The position numbers and the translations under genes are program-made. Source: Zygnema cylindricum (lineage: Eukaryota > Streptophyta > Zygnematophyceae > Zygnematales > Zygnemataceae). Taken from it: a stretch of DNA of 40,863 bases. The notes under the pieces were generated by a model. It was not told where the DNA came from. It was given only the letters and a program-made list of their open reading frames with translations, and did not search any database. Positions 1 to 9,032 of the stretch are shown here, one piece after another; position 1 is the first letter of the stretch; every line of letters begins with the position of its first letter. The DNA lies in NCBI GenBank assembly GCA_037447655.1, contig JBBHKE010000374.1, positions 19,713-60,575 on the forward strand, in the 5' to 3' direction.

Positions 1-720
1 AAAGAAGTGGAAGAGAGGGAGAGGGAGAATAAGATAAGGCATGGGAGAAGGATTATGAGATAAAGGAGTTGAAGAAGGGTACGAGAGGGAGAGAGAGAAT
101 AAGACAAGGTATGGGATAGGCATAATTAGAGGGGGGAGAGAAGAAAGATGAGAGAGAGAAACAAAGAGAGTTAAAACACAAGGAAAAGAACAACATGGGT
201 TACATGAGTTCGACAATAGGGGGTAAAGGGGAAAGAAAGAGTGGGAAGTTGAGAATGAGAGGGAATAATAGGGAAAGGGTAAGGGATAGATTGAGAGAAA
301 CAAAGAGAGAGAGTAGAAAGAAGAGAGGGGGGAGATTAATACGGATAGGGTATGGAACAGAATAAGAGAGAGAGGGAGAGCATGGGAAGAAGTTGAGGAA
401 ATAGAGTATTAGGAAGAGGGTACGGAATAGAATAAGAGGGAGAGGGAGAGAAGGTGAAGAAAAGAGTGATAGAGAGTAGTCGTGTAAGTATATGGGACAT
501 AATGAATGGGATAGAGAAAGTGGAAAGAAGAGAGTGACAACCAATAATGGGTAAATGGTACAAAACATGACGATAGAAAGGGAGAAATTGGGAAAAAGAG
601 AATGCGAGAGAGGGTAAAAAAACGGGACGAAGAGAATGAAAGAATTTTGACAATGCGAAGAGGGATAGGGAGTGAGAAAGGAAAAAAGGATAGAGAGGGA
701 AAGAGAGTGAGAGAGGGATG
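1..720. repeat. Purine-rich degenerate minisatellite
   Basis: The plus strand is almost entirely A and G, built from phrases such as gagagggagag, aataaga and ggtatgg. Similar blocks recur about 69-70 bases apart: near 13 and 82, and again near 349 and 418, where both read gg-ta-y-gga-a-y-agaataagag. The long open frames on the minus strand here encode only Ser/Leu/Pro/Phe-rich low-complexity sequence and come from the strand bias, so no gene is called. The array may continue left of the window. Confidence 0.75.
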
Positions 721-2100
721 AAAAACCGGATACAGCGGCAAACTAACCAGTGATGTTATTCGGTTGTTGTAGAAGATGACGCGCCCGTCTATGTTGTATC
801 GCCAAGTTGCCGACAACCCTAATACTATTGTAAACCCTAAAATAATCTATGGCGCAGTGGATGTCGTTTCATCACGAGAGACGGCGGATCGAAGCATCTT
901 CTTCAAAAAAGGGATTTTTTTGGTGAAAATGGCCCAGCGATATTTGCACGCCACCCACCGGTTGAACAGGACGTGGATGCGATTGGTCAGAACAAGAATC
1001 TTTTTTTTGTGTTCTATCGGCACTCGCTGCTATTTTGTTATCTTTTCAGGTTTTCAAGGCGCCGCGTTTTTTTCCATCCTAAATTGTGTAACTTTACTCT
1101 AATATGTACACATTATGACTCTAATTTTATGACATTTTGTTTGTCAAACCTCGTTATAGAGTCAAACTTAACTCTAATCAAGGTATATTTCGTTTACAGG
1201 TTTGGTATTGCCGTTACGTTTCCATTTGAACCATGTATTAAGGTACATGTGTACTCTATTAAGTCAGGCGGACCTCAAATACAATTCAAACGACAACGTA
1301 ATAGAATTAACATTCTACGAATACACAACATGTGTAAGCACGCGATAGTAAGCTTTTGTAACATACGATTTTTTTCGCATGTGAACATGTCATTCGTTCA
1401 CATTATCACACACAAAAACATACATTTGAATATATGCAAACGCATACGTTACAAAATCGACTTGACGTTTATTCTAAGCGAAGTTATGTATGCGACCGAC
1501 ATATGTTCATTACTATTTCCGTACGATTTTCAGAAACGAAGTACGATGATGTACAAACAACCACCTTCCATACACCACATTATTCATGAAATATGTACAG
1601 TAACACCATTGTATTAATCACTAATCGGATAGCTGCGTTATTATCGGCTTTTTTTTTTTTTTTTTTGTTATTCTCCATTAGTGTAGTTATTCTATTTTTT
1701 CTTTATTCTATTTAGGGTTATTTTCGAGCGTTGTCTCTTAAATAGAGTGGTTAATGCCACGGTCGCGGCTATAAATGTACCTTATAACTTAAAAGTCAAT
1801 AAATTAGTTTTAGCGGACGCATGAGAATGTGCGAAACAAACGTCGTAAAAACTCGCTCCACATATTCGTCCGGCAGCTGCTTCTCGACCGCGGTATGTAT
1901 CGACATAACGATTTGTCAAATTTTGTACGGAGACCTATATTAGTGTAAGCATGTTTTCGGGCCTACATTTTTCAAAGATCCAAATTACCATAACCAACAA
2001 TTAGAATGTATGATTTTTCCAAAATTTTCAAATTTTAAATAGCGTACATCACTTATTTTTTATACGCTAAAACTACCGCATAACGACATGTGTAATTCCA
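721..2100. other. AT-rich stretch with no recognised gene
   Basis: An open frame of 214 codons (973-1617, plus) is the longest uninterrupted frame in the left third of the window. Its translation is rich in Ile, His, Phe, Lys and Arg, resembles no family I recognise, and its start lies inside another unrelated frame. A poly-T run is at about 1647-1668. I see nothing else I can support. Confidence 0.4.
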
Positions 2101-2108
2101 AGAACCAA

Positions 2109-2211
2109 ATTAACGTCACGGAAAAATTAGAATCAGCCATGGTATTTGGGTATCAATGTCAAATTTTGGGCTAGATATAGAGTACATAAGTCTAATAACG
2201 ATTCACGGTGT
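2109..2211 (-). mobile_element. Terminus of the ACACCGTGAATC repeat family
   Basis: Read on the minus strand, the element begins at 2211 with acaccgtgaatcgttattag. About 78 bases inside it has gattctaatttttccgtgac followed by gttaatt. The terminus at 40552 on the plus strand has the same start and the same internal block at the same distance (80 bases), so the two are copies of one family. The inner (left) end is not visible; homology appears to fade around 2100. No coding capacity was seen. Confidence 0.6.
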
Positions 2212-2689
2212 ACAGTCCAAAATACTTTATCAAAGTACCGATTTCATGGGGACACCCCCTAATTTAATTTGTTTTGGGTTACCTGATGGGTGTATTTATG
2301 GCGTCCGAAAGCCGCGGACATTGTCGCCTTCTGCCAATATCCGGGTACTTTGAATTGTGCATCGTGTTACTATTCCGTCCGGACACATCCGTACATCCAA
2401 CACATTGACACATCCGGCCGGCGCCACTTTCCGGTACAGGTAATCGCTATTAGCTTAAAATGATGCGAATGAAGCATGGCTTATTTACGCTAGTGGGAAT
2501 GTCGCTTTTGGAAATAATTTTTATTCAATTTTAGATACTCTAATTTGTAAACTGCTTTGTAAAAAATTTCGGTGCAGAATATCTCAACACTAAAATATGT
2601 GCATGTACGAAATTTGACAGACCGTACAACACACTATTTATAATGGCACTATAATAGAGTTATGAATCCTACTTAATGGGCTACTTCAA

Positions 2690-2794
2690 ATAACGTGTAG
2701 AAACATTTAAAATGTTTAATTCTATTTGAGAATTTGCCGAAAAAAACAGGGTACCTCAATTAGCGTCCAACACGCTAATAGCGATTCACGGTGT
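2690..2794 (-). mobile_element. Second terminus of the ACACCGTGAATC family
   Basis: On the minus strand from 2794 the sequence reads acaccgtgaatcgctattag, then a short gcgt...acgctaatt inverted motif, as at 40552 (gtgt...acactaatt). It has the same orientation as the copy ending at 2211, 583 bases away. The inner boundary is uncertain. Confidence 0.5.
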
Positions 2795-2899
2795 AGCTGT
2801 CGTGGTCGTATTCATACATTGTCGTGGTCGCGTGAATATGCTTCCGTACTACTGTACACGGTTTACGTCCATATTGCGTAAGGACAACGCCTAATTTTA

Positions 2900-3032
2900 G
2901 CGTTACCCGGTCGGTGTCGGCGGTCGTTTAAAGTTACCCGGTCGGTGTCGGTGTGGTCGTTCGCTGTAGTGGTCGTGGCCGTGGTCGCTTTCGTGGTCGC
3001 TTTCGTGGTCGCTGTCTTGGTCGCCGTCGGGA
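2900..3032. repeat. Short tandem repeats based on cgtggtcgc
   Basis: Two copies of ttacccggtcggtgtcgg lie about 30 bases apart (near 2905 and 2935). A run of 12-base units of the form cgtggtcgcttt follows, from about 2968 to 3030. The open frame across it would give only Arg/Gly repeats, so it is not called as a gene. Confidence 0.6.
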
Positions 3033-3610
3033 CATACGATTCCGTACTGCATATGTACAACATCCGTACTCTGGACTGACAGAAAGCGGAAAGCAGACCG
3101 CCTATTTAAAGGTTTTCAGAAAGGCAACCAAAGGTCTACTATTAATGGATTTAGATTAGATTAGATTTTCGGCCTCATTTTGAAAGGTACATCACGACAC
3201 CGTCGGATATGATTCCTAGATGCCAAAGATTCCAAAAAAAATTTGACTATACCTTAACGTTTTCTAGATCTGGACGGCTACGGATCAGCAATCTTCCCTC
3301 GCTAACCGCAATACTTGCAAAGCCGTCCGATCATATGCCTGTATTCTAAAGACTATCAATTTGTCACGGTTGCCGTCGGATCAATGAAACCTAAATGTCA
3401 CGCCTTGTACTGAACACTGTAGATTACTGTACCTTACTGTACTTTAATGTACAAATTTGTACCAAAGTTTGACGGCTGAACACACATATTTTTTTCCTCT
3501 AATCATGCCGGTTCCAAACTGTTTCCTTTTCGAACTTGCAGACTCGCTGGCTTTTTTTCTTGTCTATTTTTTTCCTTCCTTCTAAAAAAGATCTCCGTTT
3601 GTCAGCCGCC

Positions 3611-3696
3611 ATGGCTGTCACATTCGGTGATTTGAACACAGCCGAAAGTCTCAAGGATTTAGATACATATCTTCTCCATCGGAACTACATCACCGG
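3611..3696 (+). pseudogene. Orphan first exon of elongation factor eEF1B (EF-1-beta type)
   Basis: From the ATG at 3611 (context gccgccATGg) the frame gives 29 residues beginning MAVTFGDLN and ending LLHRNYITG before a stop. The pattern M-A-x-F-x-(D/N)-LN ... GL/SLK-x-LD-x-(H/Y)LL-x-R-x-YITG is the N-terminus of plant eEF1B beta/delta subunits, the GDP/GTP exchange factor for eEF1A. A plausible splice donor (gg|gtaggg) falls right after YIT-G, leaving two bases of a split Gly codon. The upstream 60 bases are pyrimidine-rich, as expected of a translation-gene 5' leader. No second exon (YQxxKDD...), acidic linker or C-terminal exchange domain was found downstream before unrelated genes begin. 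It is therefore either a captured or broken fragment, or a gene with a very long first intron disrupted by the transposons. Confidence 0.6.
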
Positions 3697-3720
3697 GTAG
3701 GGCTCATGGATTTTCTATGA

Positions 3721-3840
3721 TTTTTCTAGGGTTTATATGGTTTTTAGGGGTTTCTCGGTGGTTTTCAGGGTTTGTTAGGGTTTTTTGAAGTTTTTGTCGG
3801 TTTTTTAGGGTTTCGGGGTTTTGTGGGGTTTTTCCAGCGC
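3721..3840. promoter_or_regulatory. Telomere-like (T/C)TAGGGTTT cluster in the putative eEF1B intron
   Basis: Several tagggtttt, agggtttg and ttttagggtttc motifs lie within 120 bases after the eEF1B donor. The telo-box (AAACCCTA on the other strand) is a known element near the start of plant genes for translation components. Its presence here fits the eEF1B identity. Function at this locus is inferred. Confidence 0.35.
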
Positions 3841-5980
3841 ATGTCAGTTTATTGATTCCATTAAAATTTTTATTCTACTTCTTATTCTGATTACAATTTT
3901 CAGTTTTTTTGGTGATTTTATGATGGATGAATGAGATTTTTGTTGTTGTGAGTAGTTTTTCTAAAAACGGTCTTATTTCTTGACAGTTTCTTTTTTATCT
4001 GACCGTTTTTGAAGTGTCTTTGAAAAAGTACTCAAATGAAGTCTTAGGGGTGGAGGAGGTAGGATCTAGTTATGAAAACAAAAGTGCTCCATTTTTTAAA
4101 GAAAATTTTATATTATTTTATTTTTTGTTCTTCGAAGTTCATTATTTTCTTAACTCAAGTTCAATGCAAAATTTTTAATATTTTCCCATTTCTTCTCTCC
4201 ATTATTCCTGAGCTCTTTGACAAAGAATTCATCCATTCAAATACTTCTCTTCGCTCTTTATCTGTATTTTTTTTTGAAGTTTTTTTCCTTTCGATATTGA
4301 AATTGAATTCAAAACAGAAAACAAAAAAATAAATGTTAATTAAAAAAAGAAAATAATCCTGTCTCATTTCCCATACTAAAATCGTAGAAACGTCAAAAAA
4401 AGTCTCTGAAAAGAAATTAAGGGCTATATAATTCCATTAACTAATCGCTGAAAATGCCTTGGAAGTCGAAAAATTACAAAAGTAACACAATATTTTTAGC
4501 ACACTATTTTAGGAAAAAGGGGATTACCATTTTGACCTCTTTCTTTTTCCGTTCTTTCGGTCCCTCCTCCATCCCTCCCTCCTCTTTCTTGCCCTCTCCT
4601 TCTTTTCCCTCCTCCCCTCTCTCCCATCTCCCTCCCTCTCCCCTTACCCTCCCCACTTTTTGCCTACTCTAACTCAATGGTACACATTCTAATTTCACAT
4701 TTACAGTAATCATAATTCTGCATAAATAAATTTAAAGTAATTAATAAAGATTATTATTTTTTTCGGTAATAAACTCTGCATTAGCACTATTGATTGTCAG
4801 ACAAATAGCGATGGGCCTTTTTTAACTCTCTTTCTCTTTATATATGGGTGTGTGTATATACACACACATGTTTATACATAATATGTGTGTGTCCGTTTAT
4901 ATATTTCATTGTTATGTGTGTTGTATTTATTTCTATTTGAAGTTACCGTTTTAATGGTATTATTATGACCATCTCTCATGTTCTTGTTTGTTTACCCCTT
5001 TTCCATCACTTTTCCTCTTCAAATTCAATGGTCGCGAAGTAGTTTGCATAGCGCTTCGGCTATATGTTTTCACTCAAATGAACATACCTTTTAGGTTACT
5101 TTAAAACAAACTAGCATTTTCTCGCCGTTTGCATTCATGGATCGGTTCCCAACCGGTTTTTCTTGCGTCTACGGGATTTTTCAAGTTGTTATGCGGGTGT
5201 TAGAGGAGTTTGTGACTCCTTACTCCTTTCTCTGGCTCACCATTTGACGATTTGGATTCTTTCTTAAAACCCGAATCCTAGACGGAAGGTTTTGGAATTT
5301 ATACAAATACACTTGGGATTATAAGTCGTTTATAAGGTCACCCGATCCCCCAAACGGATACCGCAAGACAACAATTCGGTAAAGTAGGTATGATGTGAGA
5401 TAAATGATTTGAACCTTTGTCGTTGTCTTGCGGTTAAGGTTTACTAAAGTCTTATCCGAACGAAGTCGTTGCCAAAATGTAGGAAATCCGTTAGGTCTAA
5501 GATAAGTCTTTCGGTAAAAAACGTACACGATAGTATTTTACCATGGATCGATATAAACATCGCATGGTAATATACTGCAGGGAAATGGGATAACCCACAC
5601 CCTTCTGGCAATTCTAACTGATTGTTTGCTTTTGTGAATGCAGTTATAACTATTTTCTCTCCACAATCTAGTACACCAACTTCTACCAGATAACATTGCT
5701 GTTTAGCTTTGAAAATAATTAGTGAGAGTTAATAACTTGAAAATAAAAGTGCAAAACAGGGGGAAGAGCATTGGGTTTTAAAAGCTACGTCAAAATAGAG
5801 CGTTATGTCGCGAATGGTTATAGAAAAAACCATTGTGGCAACTTCACAAAGGCTCTTCGTCAACAATATCGAGTAAGGAAGATTTACTCTTAACCCTTAA
5901 CATTGAAATTTCCAAAATCTACACGTTGCACAAATAGATGTTGTAAGCAATCTGAAAGATAACGGTTTTATGGTTGTTGC
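3841..5980. other. AT-rich non-coding stretch with simple-sequence islands
   Basis: No gene is recognised. It contains a strongly pyrimidine-rich tract (about 4540-4670, ccctcc/ctctcc repeats) and a perfect 18-base palindrome, tgtgtgtatatacacaca, at 4849-4866 next to further TG repeats. The open frames over these tracts are low complexity. Confidence 0.5.
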
Positions 5981-5983
5981 AGG

Positions 5984-6394
5984 ATGGAAGACGTATGCAT
6001 TAGTCCTCCAAGAGATGGAGATTGTTTTTTTTACGCATTGATCGAATCCTTGTACCTAGACGCAAAAGAACACGATGCATATCACTTTTGTTCTAGAGTT
6101 GGGATGGAAGAAAAAACAAGCGAGTTAAAGAAACAGGTAAGCGAGGTGGGGCCGCAGTTGCGACAAAATGGCTTACTTTTAATAGATATTGATATATCCG
6201 ACTTAAGTATAGAAAAAAGTCACATGGCAATTAAAGTGTTGAAAGCGACAGAAGTTGTGTTGGGGAGGTCTCTTTTAGGGTGCATGTACAGTGGGGACAA
6301 ATTAGACCTACTCGATAAGCATATAACACAATATGACAGAAATGATGCGTTGGCCATAGTGTGGTACTCGAGTCATTTTTACGTGTCCGTTTGA
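5984..6394 (+). CDS. OTU-family cysteine protease domain in a transposon
   Basis: The 136-residue frame begins MEDVCISPPRDGDCFFYAL. The D-G-D-C-x-x-x-A motif with Cys14 as candidate nucleophile is the signature of OTU (ovarian tumour) peptidases. The C-terminus has the expected catalytic His (His131) in AIVWYSSHFYV. The size matches a minimal OTU fold. OTU enzymes usually cleave ubiquitin or ubiquitin-like chains, and OTU modules also occur in several classes of plant transposons. The ATG directly follows ttgttgcag|g, a good splice acceptor, so an upstream exon could exist and the true start is uncertain. The inverted copy at 12443-12860 preserves the second half of the domain. Expression and activity are unknown. 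Confidence 0.65.
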   Translation: MEDVCISPPRDGDCFFYALIESLYLDAKEHDAYHFCSRVGMEEKTSELKKQVSEVGPQLRQNGLLLIDIDISDLSIEKSHMAIKVLKATEVVLGRSLLGCMYSGDKLDLLDKHITQYDRNDALAIVWYSSHFYVSV

Positions 6395-6589
6395 GAAATG
6401 AAAGGGAAGGTGAGGGCATGTGAGACACATAAAGGCAGAATATTCGCTTTTTTTTTTCGCCCAGGACAGAAATTATCGACAGAGGTGATTCGTGTGGTAC
6501 TTGGTGTGATTGCAAATTAAAATCATAAGGCAGCTATAAATCATGTTAGAGGAGAGCGAAAGGAAAATGTCATCAGAATAACCTCCCCT

Positions 6590-7260
6590 TCTCCGTCTCG
6601 ATTCATAGACTTTAAACGACCATTTCTTTCACCTCAAACAAAATACACAAACGTTGAAGCCATTGTCGAATGTTGGCCGTATGAGCGTTGCTACGGGAAA
6701 AAAAAATGAAATTATGCACGGGACAAAGAGAGGAGCAATAGGAAAGCTTCATCTATTGAGGCGTTGCAAACAGCATACGTGGAATTTTTAGAGCTAGCTG
6801 AGGATGGACGGAATCATGTGATTGAGTACTTCACGTGGATATACATTCAAGAAAATATCTGGCAAAATTAATGATAAGTTTGAAAGAAAAGAGAGCAAAT
6901 ATAAACTAAGATGAAAAAGATATCACACTATTGGCATCAAAATTGGGCTTGTCCATCAAAACATTCACATTCGATAATAAAAAACGCTTCCCGATGTTAG
7001 TACAACAGTATAACTCTGCCGCCTTCTCTAATAATATCTCGGCGATCATCTTTCTTAAGAGTTGGATAAAAGTAATGCCCATCTCTCCAATAGAGTTCGA
7101 AGGAAATTATTTCTTATATCGCGGGCTGCAAATAACCAAAAAAATAAAGATTTCGACTTCTACAGTTAAAGCAGAGATTATTTTTTCTCAACTAAGTGAA
7201 ACGTATAGCACAAACAGTATATCAAAAGATCGGTTGAACATTGAAATTTGCTGGGTGTGA
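6590..7260 (+). pseudogene. Degenerate transposon coding segment between OTU and AT-hook parts
   Basis: Translation fragments in several frames match the other copy: the segment before 6870 ends in YIQENIWQN as in the minus-strand frame at 12065-12286. The frame 6931-7260 ends in TYSTNSISKDRLNIEIC, matching TYSTNNISKDRFNIEIC at about 11400-11460 minus. No known domain is recognised. Frame changes and stops show it is broken. Confidence 0.5.
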
Positions 7261-7400
7261 CTGGCAATCTGGGTTGGTGGCAGAAGAAAAAAAGATATGG
7301 GACATAGAAAAACCTTTCACGGAGAAAAAAAAAAGAGTTCGCATTGCAAGTAAAGAACCTTTCGAATGAGATTGCGAAAACATAAGAGTTGCAAAAGAAT

Positions 7401-7712
7401 GATGAGGAAAACTTGGAGGAAAAAAAATCACAAGAGGACAATGTGGAGGAGGAAGAAAAAAATACAGTCAGAAACAAACGCGGTTGTCCTAATAAGATTT
7501 CAATAGGTCCCAAGCCCCGTCCATCACCGAGTTTGGAATGCCAAGACGAAAAAAATGATGAGAAAAACTCGGAGGAAAAAAAATCACAAGAGGACAATGT
7601 GGAGGAGTAAGAGAAAAGTACAGTCAGAAACAAACGCGGTTGTCCTAAAAAGATTTCAATAAGGCCCAAACCCCGTCCATCACCGAGCTTGGAAGGCCCA
7701 AACGAAGAAACT
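7401..7712 (+). repeat. 156-bp direct duplication encoding an AT-hook-like acidic segment
   Basis: Two adjacent units starting at 7401 and 7557 share almost the whole 156 bases (52 codons). Each encodes an acidic Glu/Lys-rich stretch followed by VRNKRGCPxKIS and a GPKPRPSPSLE motif. In the inverted copy (about 11110-11200 minus) the matching site reads RNKLGRPKK, a canonical GRP-type AT-hook core. Copy 1 has Cys instead of Arg in both units, explicable by C-to-T changes. The second unit is interrupted by a stop (gagtaag near 7607). Confidence 0.65.
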
Positions 7713-7873
7713 CAGCTGATAAACACCGAGGAAGATAAAGAAGAATGGGATATAAACTCCCCTAGCAAATAGAGTGAAAGCGGGTAAAATAATGATTCAT
7801 TAGCGGAGGAAGACAAAATAAAAGAAGATTAAACGGGTGGAGAGTATTCAAATGATTTCAAAAATGTGGATGA

Positions 7874-8416
7874 TTGGCATCGACCCTTTCACTACTTCCA
7901 ACCAAAATCACTTGCAATCGATTGAAAAGTTTTGATCGGGAAGAGCGGTTCATAGAGGTAGAACGTCGGTTGCAGTTGTCGAAAAAAAATGAGGCAGGGA
8001 AAGTGTTACTAATGGATGGTTGGAAAAGCACGGAGAAAATGGGTGCAAGTATCTTATTAGCGTTAACTCGAAAATCTTTTTGGAAAAAACTTTGTTAAAG
8101 ATTGTAACACTTATGGGAAGAAAAAATATGCCCTCAAATTAGCTGCGTAGCACAGGAAAGAGAGAGGGACTACACCGCAACGGTAGAAAGAACAATGGGA
8201 GAGATGTTCGCATTCTTTCGCATGTTGATATGCAATATGATTGAAAGCTCGTCTTATGATTCTATGACGTTTTTGAAAAAAACCAGCGGAGGGTTAGAGT
8301 ACTCAAACGGAGTCAGAAAGATAGCAGAGAAGAGATTCTTTCAAATCAAGAGAAATCTCTATCGATGGTCTAATAAATATAGTTCGTCAATGCACAAAAA
8401 TTTGCACCAAAAATGA
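7874..8416 (+). pseudogene. N-terminal remnant of piggyBac-like transposase (copy 1)
   Basis: Fragments read LSKKNEAGKVLLMDGWKST and, after frame shifts, SGGLEYSNGVRKIAEKRFFQ then IKRNLYRWSNKYSS. The latter resembles the piggyBac segment in which an RF-x-x-I-x-R-x-L-H motif precedes the first catalytic Asp. The inverted copy has the same sequence with the expected LH (IKRNLHRKSDKYSSSKHEN). Coding sequence stops at 8416 and no catalytic-core homology follows, so it cannot make a transposase. Confidence 0.55.
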
Positions 8417-8604
8417 CAATCCACCTAGGTCTCTTGCTTTGTATTTCTGACATATCTTCTGAACGACAAATCGAAATCATGCACTGTTAATCGTGTCGTG
8501 AAAAAGACTCTAAGGCTACCTATTGAGCTTTTTTTACATCAAAATTTGGCAAGCGACGACGGAGAATCATTTATTCTAAATTAGTACCCGAATTATCCAC
8601 TTAA

Positions 8605-8807
8605 GTGGATTTTTCTCCATTGCATTGATGCCCAATAGCCTAAGTCGTAAAAGTGTTCCGAGTTTGTATTTACAAATTTTATCGAACAGAAGACCTTGAT
8701 AATGCAACTTTAACTAAGTCGATTTTTTTCTAAAATAAATAAATGGGTAGAACAATAGGCTTTTTGAAAAGCCCATTGGGAGTGGATTTTTTCAAAAAAA
8801 AGTCCAC
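8605..8807. mobile_element. 203-bp TTAA-flanked element with short terminal inverted repeats
   Basis: The stretch is bounded by TTAA at 8601-8604 and TTAA at 8808-8811. Its ends are gtggatttttctcc on the left and, reversed and complemented, gtggactttttttt on the right. A TTAA target duplication is the hallmark of piggyBac-type transposition, and the site lies between two piggyBac-like copies. The left junction forms a perfect 16-base palindrome (atccacttaagtggat), so the outer element also ends in the same motif. It could be a non-autonomous derivative or a leftover terminal segment. Confidence 0.45.
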
Positions 8808-9032
8808 TTAAATGAATTTTGGCAACTTAACGGAGAATCGAACTCTGAGTCGGCATTCGACTTTTTGACCAAAGAGATGGTGACAACTATAGACTGGTGT
8901 TGTTTCGGCTCTTCCGTTTTGTTTTTCTCGGTGCGCACTTCTTCAAAATGCGTCCAATATATCTCACACTTACTCCGTATTGTTTTCCTTTTCTTCAACC
9001 ATGGTTTGCAATTTTTCATCCATTTCACCTGA

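Larger units (their letters stand above)
5984..8600 (+). mobile_element. OTU plus piggyBac-like DNA transposon, copy 1 (3'-truncated)
   Basis: In order on the plus strand: an intact OTU protease frame (5984-6394), degenerate coding sequence (6590-7260), a duplicated acidic/AT-hook-like block (7401-7712), and the N-terminal part of a piggyBac-type transposase (7874-8416). Each segment is matched in the same order by the inverted copy at 12860-8812: WYSSHFYV against WYSSHYYV, TYSTN(S/N)ISKDR(L/F)NIEIC, and KVLLMDGWKST against KVLLIDGWKST. Homology to copy 2 stops near 8410, before the catalytic core, so this copy lacks most of the transposase. The right limit is placed at the TTAA near 8601; the left limit is not defined. 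Confidence 0.7.

Noticed and set aside
200-816. Long minus-strand open frames over the first 800 bases
   Set aside because: They encode only Ser/Leu/Pro/Phe repeats because the plus strand is almost pure purine; all three frames are open for the same reason.
973-1617. 214-codon plus-strand frame
   Set aside because: No recognised motif and no clear start context. AT-rich sequence of this base bias can stay open by chance. Kept only as a note.
2863-3159. Arg/Gly-repeat and Thr/Ala-repeat frames on opposite strands
   Set aside because: Both come from the cgtggtcgc tandem repeat.
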